A stretch of 64,000 nt of DNA, from positions 4,216,001-4,280,000 of the forward strand of contig NZ_CP191258.1 in the NCBI RefSeq assembly GCF_050410795.1. Reading direction: 5' to 3'. The notes under the pieces are model-generated. The model saw nothing but the letters and a program-made list of their open reading frames with translations. It was not told the origin of the DNA and made no database searches. The stretch comes from Fontivita pretiosa (GTDB lineage: Bacteria > Planctomycetota > Phycisphaerae > Tepidisphaerales > Tepidisphaeraceae). The position numbers and the translations under genes were made by a program. Shown piece after piece: positions 18,217-27,530 of the stretch; the stretch's first letter is position 1, and every line of letters begins with the position of its first letter.

Positions 18217-19218
18217 TCACGGTCCCGCCGGCGAGGCTGTCGCCGCCGGCGAGGTTGTCGCCGCGGGCGAGGCTGTCGCCGCCGGCGAAGTCGTCGCGAC
18301 TGGCGAGAGATTCAACATCTGGGCGTAGGGGTTGTTGTCGCGCGTCACGGGCAGAATACGCACGGCGCGGATGATCTGGGGCGTCTGCGGCCGGCCGGTC
18401 TCCGGATCGGCGATCGGCGTTTTGGCGATCTCCTGCGAGACCTCAAATCCCTGGACAACTTTGCCAAACGCGGTGTAGCGTCCGTCGAGCTGCCGCGTGC
18501 GCGCGTAGTCCAGGCAGATGAAGAACTGGCTGCCGGCGCTGTTGGCGGCTTCGGGACGGGGCATCACGCCTTGCCGTTCGATCGGGTCGCCCTGGCGGGC
18601 CATCGACAGCACGCCCTCGCGATGCTCGCGGTTGCTGAACTCGGCCTCGATGTGATATCCAGGCCCGCCGGTGCCGTCGCCGCGCGGATCCCCGCCCTGA
18701 ATCACGAACCCGGGCACGATCCGGTGGAAGCTCAGACCGTCGTAGTAGCCGCCCTGCGCCAGGCTGATGAAGTTAGCCACTGTATTCGGGGCCACGTCGT
18801 AGTAGAACATCACGGTCATCTCGCCGTGGTCGGTGCTGATGACCGCGTAGCTCAGCGGCTCGACCTTGATGACCATCGGCCCGGGAGGAGCGTCGCGACG
18901 CTTGTCCTCTCGCACCTGGATGACCAGTGGCGTGCCCAGAAACTGTGCCGGCGCAGCTCCCTGCGGCACGGCCAGAAGCAGGTAGGTTCCGGGAACCTGC
19001 AATTGCTGCCAGTGGTCGCGCAGGTTCACGGTGGTCTGTCCGGCGGGAAACTGCGCGGGCTGTCTGGGCTCAAGCGGCTTGCCCAGAAAGTCCAGCAGCA
19101 TCAGCATCACCGGCTGATCGGCGCGCACCTCGACAGTGATGGGCTGATCGGGCGAAAACCACGTCTTGGCGGGAAACAGCACTGAAAACATCAGGATCGC
19201 GGACGCGACGGCTTGCAT
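18217..19218 (-). CDS. Secreted cyclophilin-type peptidyl-prolyl cis-trans isomerase
   Basis: This 333-residue protein has an N-terminal signal or anchor segment, a beta-rich domain of about 110 residues, and a cyclophilin domain at about 130-305. Active-site stretches are FHRIVPGFVIQGGDP, GSQFFICLDYA and LDGRYTAFGKV. It probably speeds proline isomerisation in exported proteins. The C-terminus is a low-complexity tail of SPAATA/SPAATT hexapeptides encoded by an 18-bp DNA repeat. AAAGGAG on the coding strand just before the ATG is a strong ribosome binding site. It is divergent from the small gene at 19243. Confidence 0.92.
   Translation of the reverse strand: MQAVASAILMFSVLFPAKTWFSPDQPITVEVRADQPVMLMLLDFLGKPLEPRQPAQFPAGQTTVNLRDHWQQLQVPGTYLLLAVPQGAAPAQFLGTPLVIQVREDKRRDAPPGPMVIKVEPLSYAVISTDHGEMTVMFYYDVAPNTVANFISLAQGGYYDGLSFHRIVPGFVIQGGDPRGDGTGGPGYHIEAEFSNREHREGVLSMARQGDPIERQGVMPRPEAANSAGSQFFICLDYARTRQLDGRYTAFGKVVQGFEVSQEIAKTPIADPETGRPQTPQIIRAVRILPVTRDNNPYAQMLNLSPVATTSPAATASPAATTSPAATASPAGP
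18227..18298. repeat. Four 18-bp tandem repeats in the cyclophilin gene
   Basis: Units of 18 bp with consensus gccggcgaggctgtcgcc start at 18227, 18245, 18263 and 18281, the last more divergent. They encode the hexapeptide repeat of the cyclophilin tail on the minus strand. The in-frame unit length lets the tail grow or shrink by slippage without breaking the protein. Confidence 0.85.
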
Positions 19219-19242
19219 AGCATCTCCTTTGAGGCGATCCTA

Positions 19243-19635
19243 ATGTCTGGACTGATGCCTGCAACTGCTGCGACCGCTCGGCTGTTCATCAACGGCAAGG
19301 ATGTTGGACAGGTCCTTGTCAAATCCGCCGCCGACTCCTGGGGCTTCGGGGAGTTTTCGCCCAGCGAAGGGTTTTCAGAGTTCGCGGCACTGTTTGGCAA
19401 CTGGTCGCTGCTGATGCACGCCGACGACGATGAGAAGCGCCTCAGCGAAGCGGCCTCGCAGGAGCTTCGCGCCGTCGAAACGGCGCTGGATGCGCTGCAA
19501 TACAGGCTTTACCTGCACGCCGAGCGGCAATGGGTGGATCTGAGCCAGGTGAACATCGACGGTTCGCTGATCGAGTGGAAGGTGTCTCGCCGGCCGGCGA
19601 GTCCCCCCGGAGAACGACCAGCCGGCGAATTCTGA
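19243..19635 (+). CDS. Conserved-looking small protein of unknown function
   Basis: This 130-residue, acidic, apparently soluble protein has no signal peptide. It starts LFINGKDVGQ a few residues in, with an amphipathic helix around DEKRLSEAASQELRAVETAL and a final beta segment NIDGSLIEWKV. The ATG at 19243 has gagg 8 bases upstream; an in-frame ATG at 19213 would overlap the divergent cyclophilin gene. Even amino-acid use and a clean frame favour a real gene. No family was recognised. Confidence 0.6.
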   Translation: MSGLMPATAATARLFINGKDVGQVLVKSAADSWGFGEFSPSEGFSEFAALFGNWSLLMHADDDEKRLSEAASQELRAVETALDALQYRLYLHAERQWVDLSQVNIDGSLIEWKVSRRPASPPGERPAGEF

Positions 19636-19664
19636 GCTGCGGCGCGGGTTGGTCGTGGGATTCC

Positions 19665-19693
19665 TTGACAGCTCACAGGAGCGTCTCTACCTT
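19665..19693 (+). promoter_or_regulatory. Candidate sigma-70-type promoter for gapA
   Basis: A perfect -35 ttgaca at 19665-19670 is followed, after 17 bp, by tacctt at 19688-19693, a weak -10. It lies in the 188-bp gap before the glyceraldehyde-3-phosphate dehydrogenase gene and is the only plausible promoter in that gap. Confidence 0.4.
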
Positions 19694-19823
19694 TGGCTGA
19701 CTCGGCGCGGGTACGCGACGCGCGTGCCCGAAGTCCTCGCGGTGCTGTGTGACGAGAACCACAAACGATCGCGCGCGGGCGGCCTGCGGGCGCTTCGCGC
19801 CGCACGATCAGGGAGATCTTCCT

Positions 19824-20852
<1,029 letters not shown>

Positions 20853-20930
20853 AGGTTTTTGGGTGCGTTTAGATGGAGATCCTGCGGCTGCGCTTCGCTG
20901 CGACGCGGCGTAGCGCGGCCGCGGGGTCGC

Positions 20931-21749
20931 TTATAGCATCTCGATTGCCGGAATCTTCCATTTCTGACACTGCCCGAAGAAACGGCAGGGGTTGTTGAAG
21001 AAGATCTCGATCGCCTCGCGCTCGCTGTGCCCGCGGCTGAGAAACTCCAGGCACGTGTCGGTGAGCATGCTGGGGCTGGATTCGCCCCAGTCCGCGGCGC
21101 TGTTGACCATGATCATCTGCGGGCCGAACTGCTCCAGGATGTCGGCGGCGCGCTGCGGCGTGACCTTGGTCACGGGATAGACCGTCAGCCCCGCCCAAAA
21201 GCCATTGTCCCGCGCAAGTCGGATGGTGTGTTCCTCACAGTGGTCGATCAGCACCCGCTGCGGGCGAATTCGCCGATCGTTCTTGAGAATATCGACGATG
21301 ATGCTGGTGCCCTTGTGCTTGTCTTCCAGATGAGGCGTGTGGATGAGGATGAGCTGATCCGTCCGTGCCGCCAGGTCCACCTGCTCTTCAAAGATCGTGA
21401 TCTCATTGCGGGTGTTCTTGTTCAGCCCGATCTCCCCGATGCCCAGTACGGTCGGCCGGTCCAGAAACTGCGGGATAAGCTTGATTACCTCGCGTGAGAG
21501 CGAGACGTTTTCCGCCTCCTTGGCGTTGATGCACAGCCAGGAGTAGTGCTGAATGCCGTAGCGTGCCGCGCGGCGAGGCTCGTGATCGACCAGGTGGCGG
21601 AAGTAGTCGTAAAAGCTGGCGGCGGAGGAGCGGTCAAAGCCGGCCCAGAACGCCGGCTCGGAGACCGCCACCACGCCCGCCCGGGCCATGTACAGATAGT
21701 CGTCGGTTGTGCGACTGATGCAATGGATGTGGGGGTCGATGTACTTCAT
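20931..21749 (-). CDS. TatD-family metal-dependent hydrolase, EboC-like
   Basis: This 272-residue TIM-barrel hydrolase has HIH at 7-9, LGIGEIGLNKNT, LILIHTPHLEDK, VLIDHCEEHT and an Asp in NSAADWG, the usual metal ligands of TatD-like amidohydrolases. The opening KYIDPHIHCISRTTDDY and the EPAFWAGFDRSS segment look more like EboC than like true TatD nucleases. EboC is part of the ebo cluster, implicated in exporting a precursor in cyanobacteria, but no other ebo gene is nearby. It is on the same strand as two upstream genes and may share their transcript. The EboC name is by resemblance from memory. Confidence 0.75.
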   Translation of the reverse strand: MKYIDPHIHCISRTTDDYLYMARAGVVAVSEPAFWAGFDRSSAASFYDYFRHLVDHEPRRAARYGIQHYSWLCINAKEAENVSLSREVIKLIPQFLDRPTVLGIGEIGLNKNTRNEITIFEEQVDLAARTDQLILIHTPHLEDKHKGTSIIVDILKNDRRIRPQRVLIDHCEEHTIRLARDNGFWAGLTVYPVTKVTPQRAADILEQFGPQMIMVNSAADWGESSPSMLTDTCLEFLSRGHSEREAIEIFFNNPCRFFGQCQKWKIPAIEML

Positions 21750-21758
21750 TGGGGCGAC

Positions 21759-22265
21759 TCACTTTTTTCTGCGGGTGTCCGTTTTCTTCCCGGGCTTGGA
21801 CCTGGCGGTTCTGGCCGCCGATGCCCGCTTCCTGCTGGCGCTGGCTGGTCTGCGGCGTCCGTGGGCGAAAAAGTCATTGTCCTGCTCCCAGGCCTGGATG
21901 TTCCGGTTGTAGATTTCGGTGATGATCTTGCGGACATCGCTCAGTTTGCGCCCGCCGCTGCGCGGCATCATCATCCAGCACAGCACCATTGCCTGGCGGA
22001 TGAATCCGTCCGCCGGATAGGGCAGCAGGTTCTCAAAAAACGCCTGCGGCGAGGGTTTCTTGATCGACTCCCACACCTTCATGTTGCGGTCGAAGACTTC
22101 CTCCGCCCGCCGGCGGACGTTTTCGAACGTGCGATTCTCCGGGTCATACTCGCGCCACAGGGCATCCAGCGCCTGGCGGATCAGGTGATCTACTCCGTGC
22201 GGTCCCAGCGTGTGCAGCAGCTCCTTCGGCGAACGGCTAGTGAGACGGAACGCTTCCCAACTCAT
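21759..22265 (-). CDS. Protein of unknown function with basic C-terminal tail
   Basis: This 168-residue, probably cytoplasmic protein is helix-rich and ends in a Lys/Arg/Ala tail (SKPGKKTDTRRKK) of the kind seen on nucleic-acid-binding proteins. Two halves look alike: DHLIRQALDALWREYD with RNMKVWE, and DGFIRQAMVLCWMMM with RNIQAWE, suggesting an internal duplication. The ATG at 22265 is preferred; an in-frame ATG at 22337 would run through a palindromic repeat. Its stop is 9 bases before the EboC-like gene. Confidence 0.65.
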   Translation of the reverse strand: MSWEAFRLTSRSPKELLHTLGPHGVDHLIRQALDALWREYDPENRTFENVRRRAEEVFDRNMKVWESIKKPSPQAFFENLLPYPADGFIRQAMVLCWMMMPRSGGRKLSDVRKIITEIYNRNIQAWEQDNDFFAHGRRRPASASRKRASAARTARSKPGKKTDTRRKK

Positions 22266-22287
22266 GGCCCGAATCGTAAAGCAGAGA

Positions 22288-22352
22288 AATGCCCAATGCC
22301 AAATGCGCGGCGCCTGATGCCTGCCTGAATGATTCATTCGGCATCGGGCATT
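22288..22352. repeat. Palindromic intergenic repeat of the aatgccc type
   Basis: The arms aatgcccaatgcc (22288-22300) and ggcatcgggcatt (22340-22352) match at 12 of 13 positions as an inverted repeat. The centre holds a second palindrome, gaatgattcattc. It lies between cdsA and the unknown gene. It is similar in style to the element at 62880-63003. Confidence 0.7.
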
Positions 22353-22358
22353 CGGCCC

Positions 22359-23291
22359 TCAGAACAGGCTGAACATCAGGTACGCGAACGGGGCGGCCAG
22401 CAGAGGGCTGTCGATCACATCCAGCACACCACCGAAACCCGGGATCAGATTGCCGGAGTCCTTGACCTCCGCGTCGCGCTTGATGAGCGATTCGAGCAGG
22501 TCGCCGAGCTGACCGATTCCGCCGATGACGACCCCGAAGATCGCGCCTTTCCACCAGTCCAGGTGAAAGCTGGGGGGATTGATGAAGCTGGCGCAGACCG
22601 CGCCCACGCCCGCGGCGGTCAGCAGCCCGCACAGCAGTCCCTCCCAGGTTTTGCCGGGACTGAGCCAGGGGATCAGCTTGTGCCGCCCGAATGCCCGTCC
22701 GCCAAAGTACGCGCCGACGTCGGTGAACTTCACCACCAGCAGGATCATCACGATGATCATCGTCGAGCCGCTGTAGCGGTCGGGGCGGTAGGACTGCTTG
22801 ACTCGCAGCGCCATCAGAAACCACGCCAGCCCGCCAAGATACAGCGTTGCCAGCACGGTCCCGGCCATGTGAGTGATCGCTTCGTGCGTCTGCCGAATCC
22901 AGGCGCGTCGAAGCGCTGCAAAGAGCATGGTGAACACGATGATGAACGCCAGCGCCGAAGTGCTGTAGAGCTGGAACTTGCGAAACTGCATGCAGAAGGC
23001 GTGGACCACCAGCAGTCCCGAGCCAATCGCGGAGATAAAGCGGTAGGGCTGGACGCGTTCGGCGGCAAAGAGAGTGGCCAGCTCCAGCGTGGCCGGGGGC
23101 AGCACGATCAGCAGTAGCACCAGCAGCCCGACACCGGCGATGCCCGCGGGCGGGCCGTCGGGCGCGCGCAGGTGATTCCAGCCGAGCTGCCGCGTCCAGA
23201 CCTGCACCGCGTGGTCCACCCACAACAACAGCAGCAGCCCCGCCAGCATCATCGAGCCGAACGTCAGACGGTTTTTCAGTGCTTGTTCCAT
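22359..23291 (-). CDS. cdsA: Phosphatidate cytidylyltransferase
   Basis: This 310-residue polytopic membrane enzyme makes CDP-diacylglycerol from phosphatidic acid and CTP, the branch point to all phospholipids. It has about eight spans, LSPGKTWEGLLCG near the middle and the family signature SLIKRDAEVKDSGNLIPGFG followed by GVLDVIDS. The signature's usual His and Arg are replaced by Phe (GFGG) and Val (LDV). It is the first gene of a minus-strand run with the unknown gene and the EboC-like gene, and is divergent from a methyltransferase. Confidence 0.9.
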   Translation of the reverse strand: MEQALKNRLTFGSMMLAGLLLLLWVDHAVQVWTRQLGWNHLRAPDGPPAGIAGVGLLVLLLIVLPPATLELATLFAAERVQPYRFISAIGSGLLVVHAFCMQFRKFQLYSTSALAFIIVFTMLFAALRRAWIRQTHEAITHMAGTVLATLYLGGLAWFLMALRVKQSYRPDRYSGSTMIIVMILLVVKFTDVGAYFGGRAFGRHKLIPWLSPGKTWEGLLCGLLTAAGVGAVCASFINPPSFHLDWWKGAIFGVVIGGIGQLGDLLESLIKRDAEVKDSGNLIPGFGGVLDVIDSPLLAAPFAYLMFSLF

Positions 23292-23486
23292 GTCGGCTTA
23301 CCCGGCGCGGCGGCAGCCCATCGGCCAGGCCATGCCGGGGGCGGGCGACACTTTCCCCGCTGAAGCTTCTTCTGGCAAGTGCGTTGTGTCCTGCGAAGGT
23401 GCAGGCGCGCCGAGCAAGTGGGACATCTTGCCAGACGGCCAATTTCGATACTCAACTTCCCGCTGCCAAAGGGTACACTTATCGCC

Positions 23487-24332
23487 ATGAGCAGTACCGC
23501 CCTGGCCGTTTCCGATGCTTCGTCGCGCGCGGCCGGCAGCCGCGCCATCCAGCTCCATCGTCCGCAGCCCGTGCGGGATGTGCCGTATGTTCCCTCGGAT
23601 GAGAAAGTCGTCGAGGCGATGCTGGAACTGGCGGGGGTGAACGAGAAGGACGTCGTATATGACCTGGGTTGCGGAGACGGGCGAATCGTGCTGGCGGCGG
23701 CGCGTCGCGGGGCGCGCGGCGTGGGAGTGGACATCGACCTTCAGCGGATCCATGAAGCCCAGGACAATGCCCGCCGGGCCGGACTGACCGCTCGCGTCAG
23801 CTTCCTGCGCGCCAGCTTCTTCGACGTGGATTTGCGCGACGCGACGGTCGTGACCCTGTATCTTCTGCCCGGAATCAACATCAGGCTTCGCCCCAAACTG
23901 CTGTTCGAGCTTCGTCCCGGCGCGCGCGTCATCTCCAACAACTTTGACATGAAGGAATGGTCTGCCGACGAGCAGTTGGTCATTTATCATCGCACGCTGT
24001 ACAAGTGGATCATTCCCGCCTGGGTGCAGGGAACCTGGAGCTGTTACATTTCGCGTTCCAACGGACGTCGGCGACACATGGTGCTGGAGCTGCAACGCCG
24101 GTTTCAACGGGTCTCGGGCAGCGCGCAACTGAACGGTCAGCGGGTGTACCTGGTGGAAGGACGGATCGAAGCCGATCGACTGAGCTTCGCACTGTGGCAT
24201 CCGCAGCATCTGTTGCCGGCGATTCGCTTTCGCTGCACGGTGGAAGGCGACCAGCTTCGCGGGACCTGCCATGCCGACAGCCCCGGCGCTGACGCGACGA
24301 CATGGGCCTGGGGAGGCGTGAGGCGAAGTTGA
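23487..24332 (+). CDS. Class I SAM-dependent methyltransferase
   Basis: This 281-residue protein has the SAM-binding motif VVYDLGCGDGRIVLAAARRG at about 55-74, then the motif II acidic residue in GVDID. The pattern YVPSDEKVVEAMLELAGV just before is common in a group of bacterial methyltransferases of unknown substrate. The C-terminal 110 residues form a separate beta-rich region of unknown family. The ATG at 23487 precedes a Ser/Ala-rich leader of about 20 residues. The substrate is not predictable. Confidence 0.85.
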   Translation: MSSTALAVSDASSRAAGSRAIQLHRPQPVRDVPYVPSDEKVVEAMLELAGVNEKDVVYDLGCGDGRIVLAAARRGARGVGVDIDLQRIHEAQDNARRAGLTARVSFLRASFFDVDLRDATVVTLYLLPGINIRLRPKLLFELRPGARVISNNFDMKEWSADEQLVIYHRTLYKWIIPAWVQGTWSCYISRSNGRRRHMVLELQRRFQRVSGSAQLNGQRVYLVEGRIEADRLSFALWHPQHLLPAIRFRCTVEGDQLRGTCHADSPGADATTWAWGGVRRS

Positions 24333-24380
24333 GCGCGTGCCGCCGTACCTGTGGATGCGGTGCACGCCAGGGCAGCGGGC

Positions 24381-25256
24381 CTACCAGAGGCGCAACCTGC
24401 GCGCCACATGCAGAACTGTTCGCGCTGCCGAGCGCAACGTGACCCGCTGCGCCCAGATGCGGATGCGGTTGGGCCGGCCCGTTACGATCACTGTCCATTT
24501 GCGGTCGATTCCGCGCATGGCTTCTTCGACGACCTGCTCGGGAGTCTGTGCGGTAGGGGGAATCTCCTGCTCGCTCAGCCCCGCCGCCGCCAGGAACGGC
24601 GTGCGCGTCACGCCCGGGCAGACGGCGAACACGTCCACGCCGGTCCCGACCAGCTCGCGCGACAACGCCTCGGTAAAGCTCTGGACAAACGCTTTGCTGG
24701 CGGTGTAGGCGACCATACCCGCCTCGGGTTCAAACGCGGCGATCGAGGAGACATTGATGATCGTGCCCCGGCCTTTGCGGATCATGCGAGGCAGCAGCAG
24801 TCGTGTCAGCGCCACGAGGCTGCGCACGTTGACATCCAGCGTCTGTTGAATCGAGCGAAGCGATTGCCGTGAAAACGGCACCCTGGCGCCCACTCCGGCG
24901 CAGTTCACCAGCGTATGCACGCGCAGCCGGTGGTGGTGACAGAATTGCAGAACCCGCAGCGGCGCATCCGCATCGCCAAGGTCCACAACCAGACTGGCAA
25001 CTGATCGGGAATCCAGCGGATTGAGCTGCGCCAATTCGTCGGCGACCTCTCGCAGTCGCTTGCCGGCGCGGTCGATCAACAGCAGCCGATGTCCCCGCTG
25101 CGCCAGCGCGGTGGCGAAGGCGCGCCCGATCCCCGACGCCGCCCCGGTCACCGCCGCCACTTCCACGATTGAACTGCACGAAAAATCGGTCCGTTGACCG
25201 TGCTCTCCGACCAACTCCATGACCGGTTTCATAACCTGCGGCAACGTGCTTTGCAT
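24381..25256 (-). CDS. Short-chain dehydrogenase/reductase
   Basis: This 291-residue SDR enzyme has the cofactor motif TGAASGIG at 37-44, the NCAG motif at 118-121, the catalytic Ser near 171 and YTASK (Tyr184, Lys188). The C-terminal region GRPNRIRIWAQRVTLRSAA is basic and amphipathic, as in SDRs that act on lipids at a membrane. IDRAG after the second strand would favour NAD(H). It converges with the methyltransferase gene. The substrate is unknown. Confidence 0.88.
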   Translation of the reverse strand: MQSTLPQVMKPVMELVGEHGQRTDFSCSSIVEVAAVTGAASGIGRAFATALAQRGHRLLLIDRAGKRLREVADELAQLNPLDSRSVASLVVDLGDADAPLRVLQFCHHHRLRVHTLVNCAGVGARVPFSRQSLRSIQQTLDVNVRSLVALTRLLLPRMIRKGRGTIINVSSIAAFEPEAGMVAYTASKAFVQSFTEALSRELVGTGVDVFAVCPGVTRTPFLAAAGLSEQEIPPTAQTPEQVVEEAMRGIDRKWTVIVTGRPNRIRIWAQRVTLRSAARTVLHVARRLRLW

Positions 25257-25312
25257 AGGGCCAATATCGGCATGAAACAGGTTGGACTCCTTACAGCCCG
25301 CGGGCTGTGCCC

Positions 25313-26551
25313 CTAACGCTCCACCTGCGGAGCGATCTGCTCAATATAGCGTAGAATTGCTTCGTCCGTCGAGCCAAGCGGCCTGTCCCGGCGCTCCATG
25401 GCACGCCGGGCCACCTCGATCGCCTTGTCCAGTTGATATTTCTGCATGCCCTGATCCGTCCAGAAACTGAAACTGGGCACAAACTTGGGCGCCAGCCCCG
25501 ACCCGGCAAGCTGGCAGCAGGCGCCGATGTAGCTGCCGGTATTCAGCCGTGTGCCTATCGCGGTCTTGGTGTGGTCGCCAATGATCGACCCCAGCCGCCG
25601 GCGGCCGGTTTGCACCTTGCGCCCGCCGATCTGCAGCGTGACCTCGCCGTAGGTGTTCTTGAGATTGCTGGTGGTCGTGGCGGCGCCGAGGTTCACCCAC
25701 GATCCCACAATGCTGTCGCCCAGATATCCATCGTGGGCTTTATTGGAGTATGGGCTGATGATCGAATTGGAGATTTCCCCGCCGACACGGCACATCGCTC
25801 CGATCGTCGTGCCGGAGCGGATCAGCGACACCGGTCGAACGTAGCTGTATTGCCCGATGTAGCACGGCCCTTCCAGAACGGCGTTGGCTCCGATGGTCGC
25901 GCCGGCATCCACCACCACCGGACCCCTGGAGGCGTCCAGCACACACCCTGGTCCGAGTTTGGCGCCGGGGGCGACGACGATGTTCTCCCGCTCGCCTGTC
26001 AAATGCCACGGACCATCGTTCAGCTTCTGGCTGGTGCCGCGAAAACGCACGAAGTCAGCCACCAGCGCCTCTTCGTTCCAGCTTACAAGATCCCACACGT
26101 GATCGATGTATCGCGCCTGGGGTATCGTGCGGGGCAGCTCCAGCAGCGTCAGCCAACGCTCGGATCGGCTCAACACGTCCTCGTGCGAGAGCCCGGCCAT
26201 GTCCGTCACGTGGGCGAAGCGCACCAGGTCGCCTTCCTCGATTACCGCCGCCGGACCTTCAGGTATCTCGAACTTCGCAAGATGCAGGGTTCGTCCGGTG
26301 GTGATCAGGGCCGGCTGGGCGTCAAGCGGCTGATTGACGGCGGCGGGTATCTTCAGCGCAGGCAGGACGTAATTGCGACAGAACTCAGCAAGCTCGGGCC
26401 TCACCCACAATGTCAGCCGCGTCGGTTGCAGCAGTTCAATCTGCTTGTCCAGCAGCGTGCCCATCCCGCACGGCAGCATGAACGTCGGCTTGCTCAGTGA
26501 CAGCGGTATGAACGAATCCCAGCGAATGCCCTCGAAAATGACCACGTGCAT
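25313..26551 (-). CDS. GlmU-like sugar nucleotidyltransferase/hexapeptide-repeat protein
   Basis: This 412-residue protein has a divergent N-terminal nucleotidyltransferase-like half (IFEGIRWDSFIPLSLSKPTF, LPCGMGTLLDKQIELL) and a C-terminal left-handed beta-helix of hexapeptide repeats (IGANAVLEGPCYIGQYSYV, IGAMCRVGGEISNS). The usual GTRM-type loop is replaced, so activity of the first half is uncertain. Planctomycete and Bacteroidetes relatives are annotated as putative sugar nucleotidyl transferases. The ATG at 26551 begins the conserved fold; in-frame sequence before it lies over the next gene. Confidence 0.8.
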   Translation of the reverse strand: MHVVIFEGIRWDSFIPLSLSKPTFMLPCGMGTLLDKQIELLQPTRLTLWVRPELAEFCRNYVLPALKIPAAVNQPLDAQPALITTGRTLHLAKFEIPEGPAAVIEEGDLVRFAHVTDMAGLSHEDVLSRSERWLTLLELPRTIPQARYIDHVWDLVSWNEEALVADFVRFRGTSQKLNDGPWHLTGERENIVVAPGAKLGPGCVLDASRGPVVVDAGATIGANAVLEGPCYIGQYSYVRPVSLIRSGTTIGAMCRVGGEISNSIISPYSNKAHDGYLGDSIVGSWVNLGAATTTSNLKNTYGEVTLQIGGRKVQTGRRRLGSIIGDHTKTAIGTRLNTGSYIGACCQLAGSGLAPKFVPSFSFWTDQGMQKYQLDKAIEVARRAMERRDRPLGSTDEAILRYIEQIAPQVER

Positions 26552-26595
26552 GCGGGGATTGTACCATGTTGTTCCCCAGCCAACGTCCTGGCCGT

Positions 26596-27351
26596 TCAGC
26601 GGATTTTGCTCAGCACCGCAGGCGGACTTGTCGCACGCGAGGAGCTCAGCGGACGCTCGGCCAGAAGCAGGTCGATCATGTTGGTGAACGACGTGGCGGC
26701 CAGAGGCGCGTCGGGCGAGGCGTCGTCGATCCCGCCGCGATAGCGGATCACACCCGCCGAATCGATCAATACAAACGTGGGGGTGCTGTCGATGGCATAG
26801 CGACGGGCGATCATCCCGATCGGATCGAGCAGCGTGATGCAATCAGACCCGGCCACGGCGCTGCGCTGGCGAACGCCACGAACCTGCTCGCGATCCTGAT
26901 GGTCGATGTTGCTGTAAACCGACACCAGCTTCACCGCGCCGCTGGATGTGTATCGCTTGGCCAGTTCTCCCAGCCGCCTTGCGTCAGGCGCGTCCTCGGC
27001 CTCAGCGGAATGATCCTGCCCGGGCGGCGGGGCAAAGCAAACCACCACCACCTTGCCCTGCATCGATGAAAGGGACACGAAACGCCCATCCAGATCGGGC
27101 AGGCGAAATCCCGGCGCGACGGTTCCGGGCCTGCCAACTCGATCATTGGGTCTTTCCAGGCTGCCTGCCAGCACAATCGAGAACGCCACCACGAACACCC
27201 CCGCCGCCGCCAGCAGACCCAGTTGCGCATGCCATCGCGCGGGCATGCGCCCGCTGGGGCAAAGACTTGTGGAAACATTCAGACTGGCCGCTGGTGGCTG
27301 GGACCCGCTTTGTCCCGCTGTTGTGGCGGGCTGATGTAGCTGCTGGTGCAT
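26596..27351 (-). CDS. Membrane-anchored thioredoxin-fold protein lacking CXXC
   Basis: This protein of about 251 residues has an N-terminal span (LGLLAAAGVFVVAFSIVLAG) and a TlpA/AhpC-like thioredoxin fold outside the membrane. VAPGFRLPDLDGRFVSLSSM is the usual lead-in, but where the redox Cys-x-x-Cys should follow there is VVVCFAPPPGQD. The cis-Pro region STPTFVLIDSAGVI is present. It is therefore unlikely to be a disulfide oxidoreductase and may be a binding or structural relative. The ATG at 27351 has GGAGAGG upstream on the coding strand; an ATG at 27369 is possible. Confidence 0.72.
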   Translation of the reverse strand: MHQQLHQPATTAGQSGSQPPAASLNVSTSLCPSGRMPARWHAQLGLLAAAGVFVVAFSIVLAGSLERPNDRVGRPGTVAPGFRLPDLDGRFVSLSSMQGKVVVVCFAPPPGQDHSAEAEDAPDARRLGELAKRYTSSGAVKLVSVYSNIDHQDREQVRGVRQRSAVAGSDCITLLDPIGMIARRYAIDSTPTFVLIDSAGVIRYRGGIDDASPDAPLAATSFTNMIDLLLAERPLSSSRATSPPAVLSKIR

Positions 27352-27530
27352 TCTCTGCCTCTCCTGCATTGCCAGTATACCCCGCTATCAACGGACAACC
27401 AAGACCTTAACAAAGGTTGCACGCGAAGAAAAATTTTCTCGGACCCAGTTCATACCCGCGCCCGCAAGCTGGCGCGGTTGCCCGGCCTGGCTTGGGCCGG
27501 CGGGGGTCGCCGCGATAAACTGCCGGCCGG

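Noticed and set aside
18217..18310. A CRISPR-like array at the end of the cyclophilin gene
   Set aside because: The repeats are directly adjacent 18-bp units without spacers and encode a low-complexity protein tail.
15859..19185. A 1108-codon open frame on the + strand
   Set aside because: It lies opposite the ABC permease, the oxidoreductase and the cyclophilin, all of which have clear motifs. Its translation is rich in His, Arg and Gln with no domain, as expected of antisense frames in GC-rich DNA.
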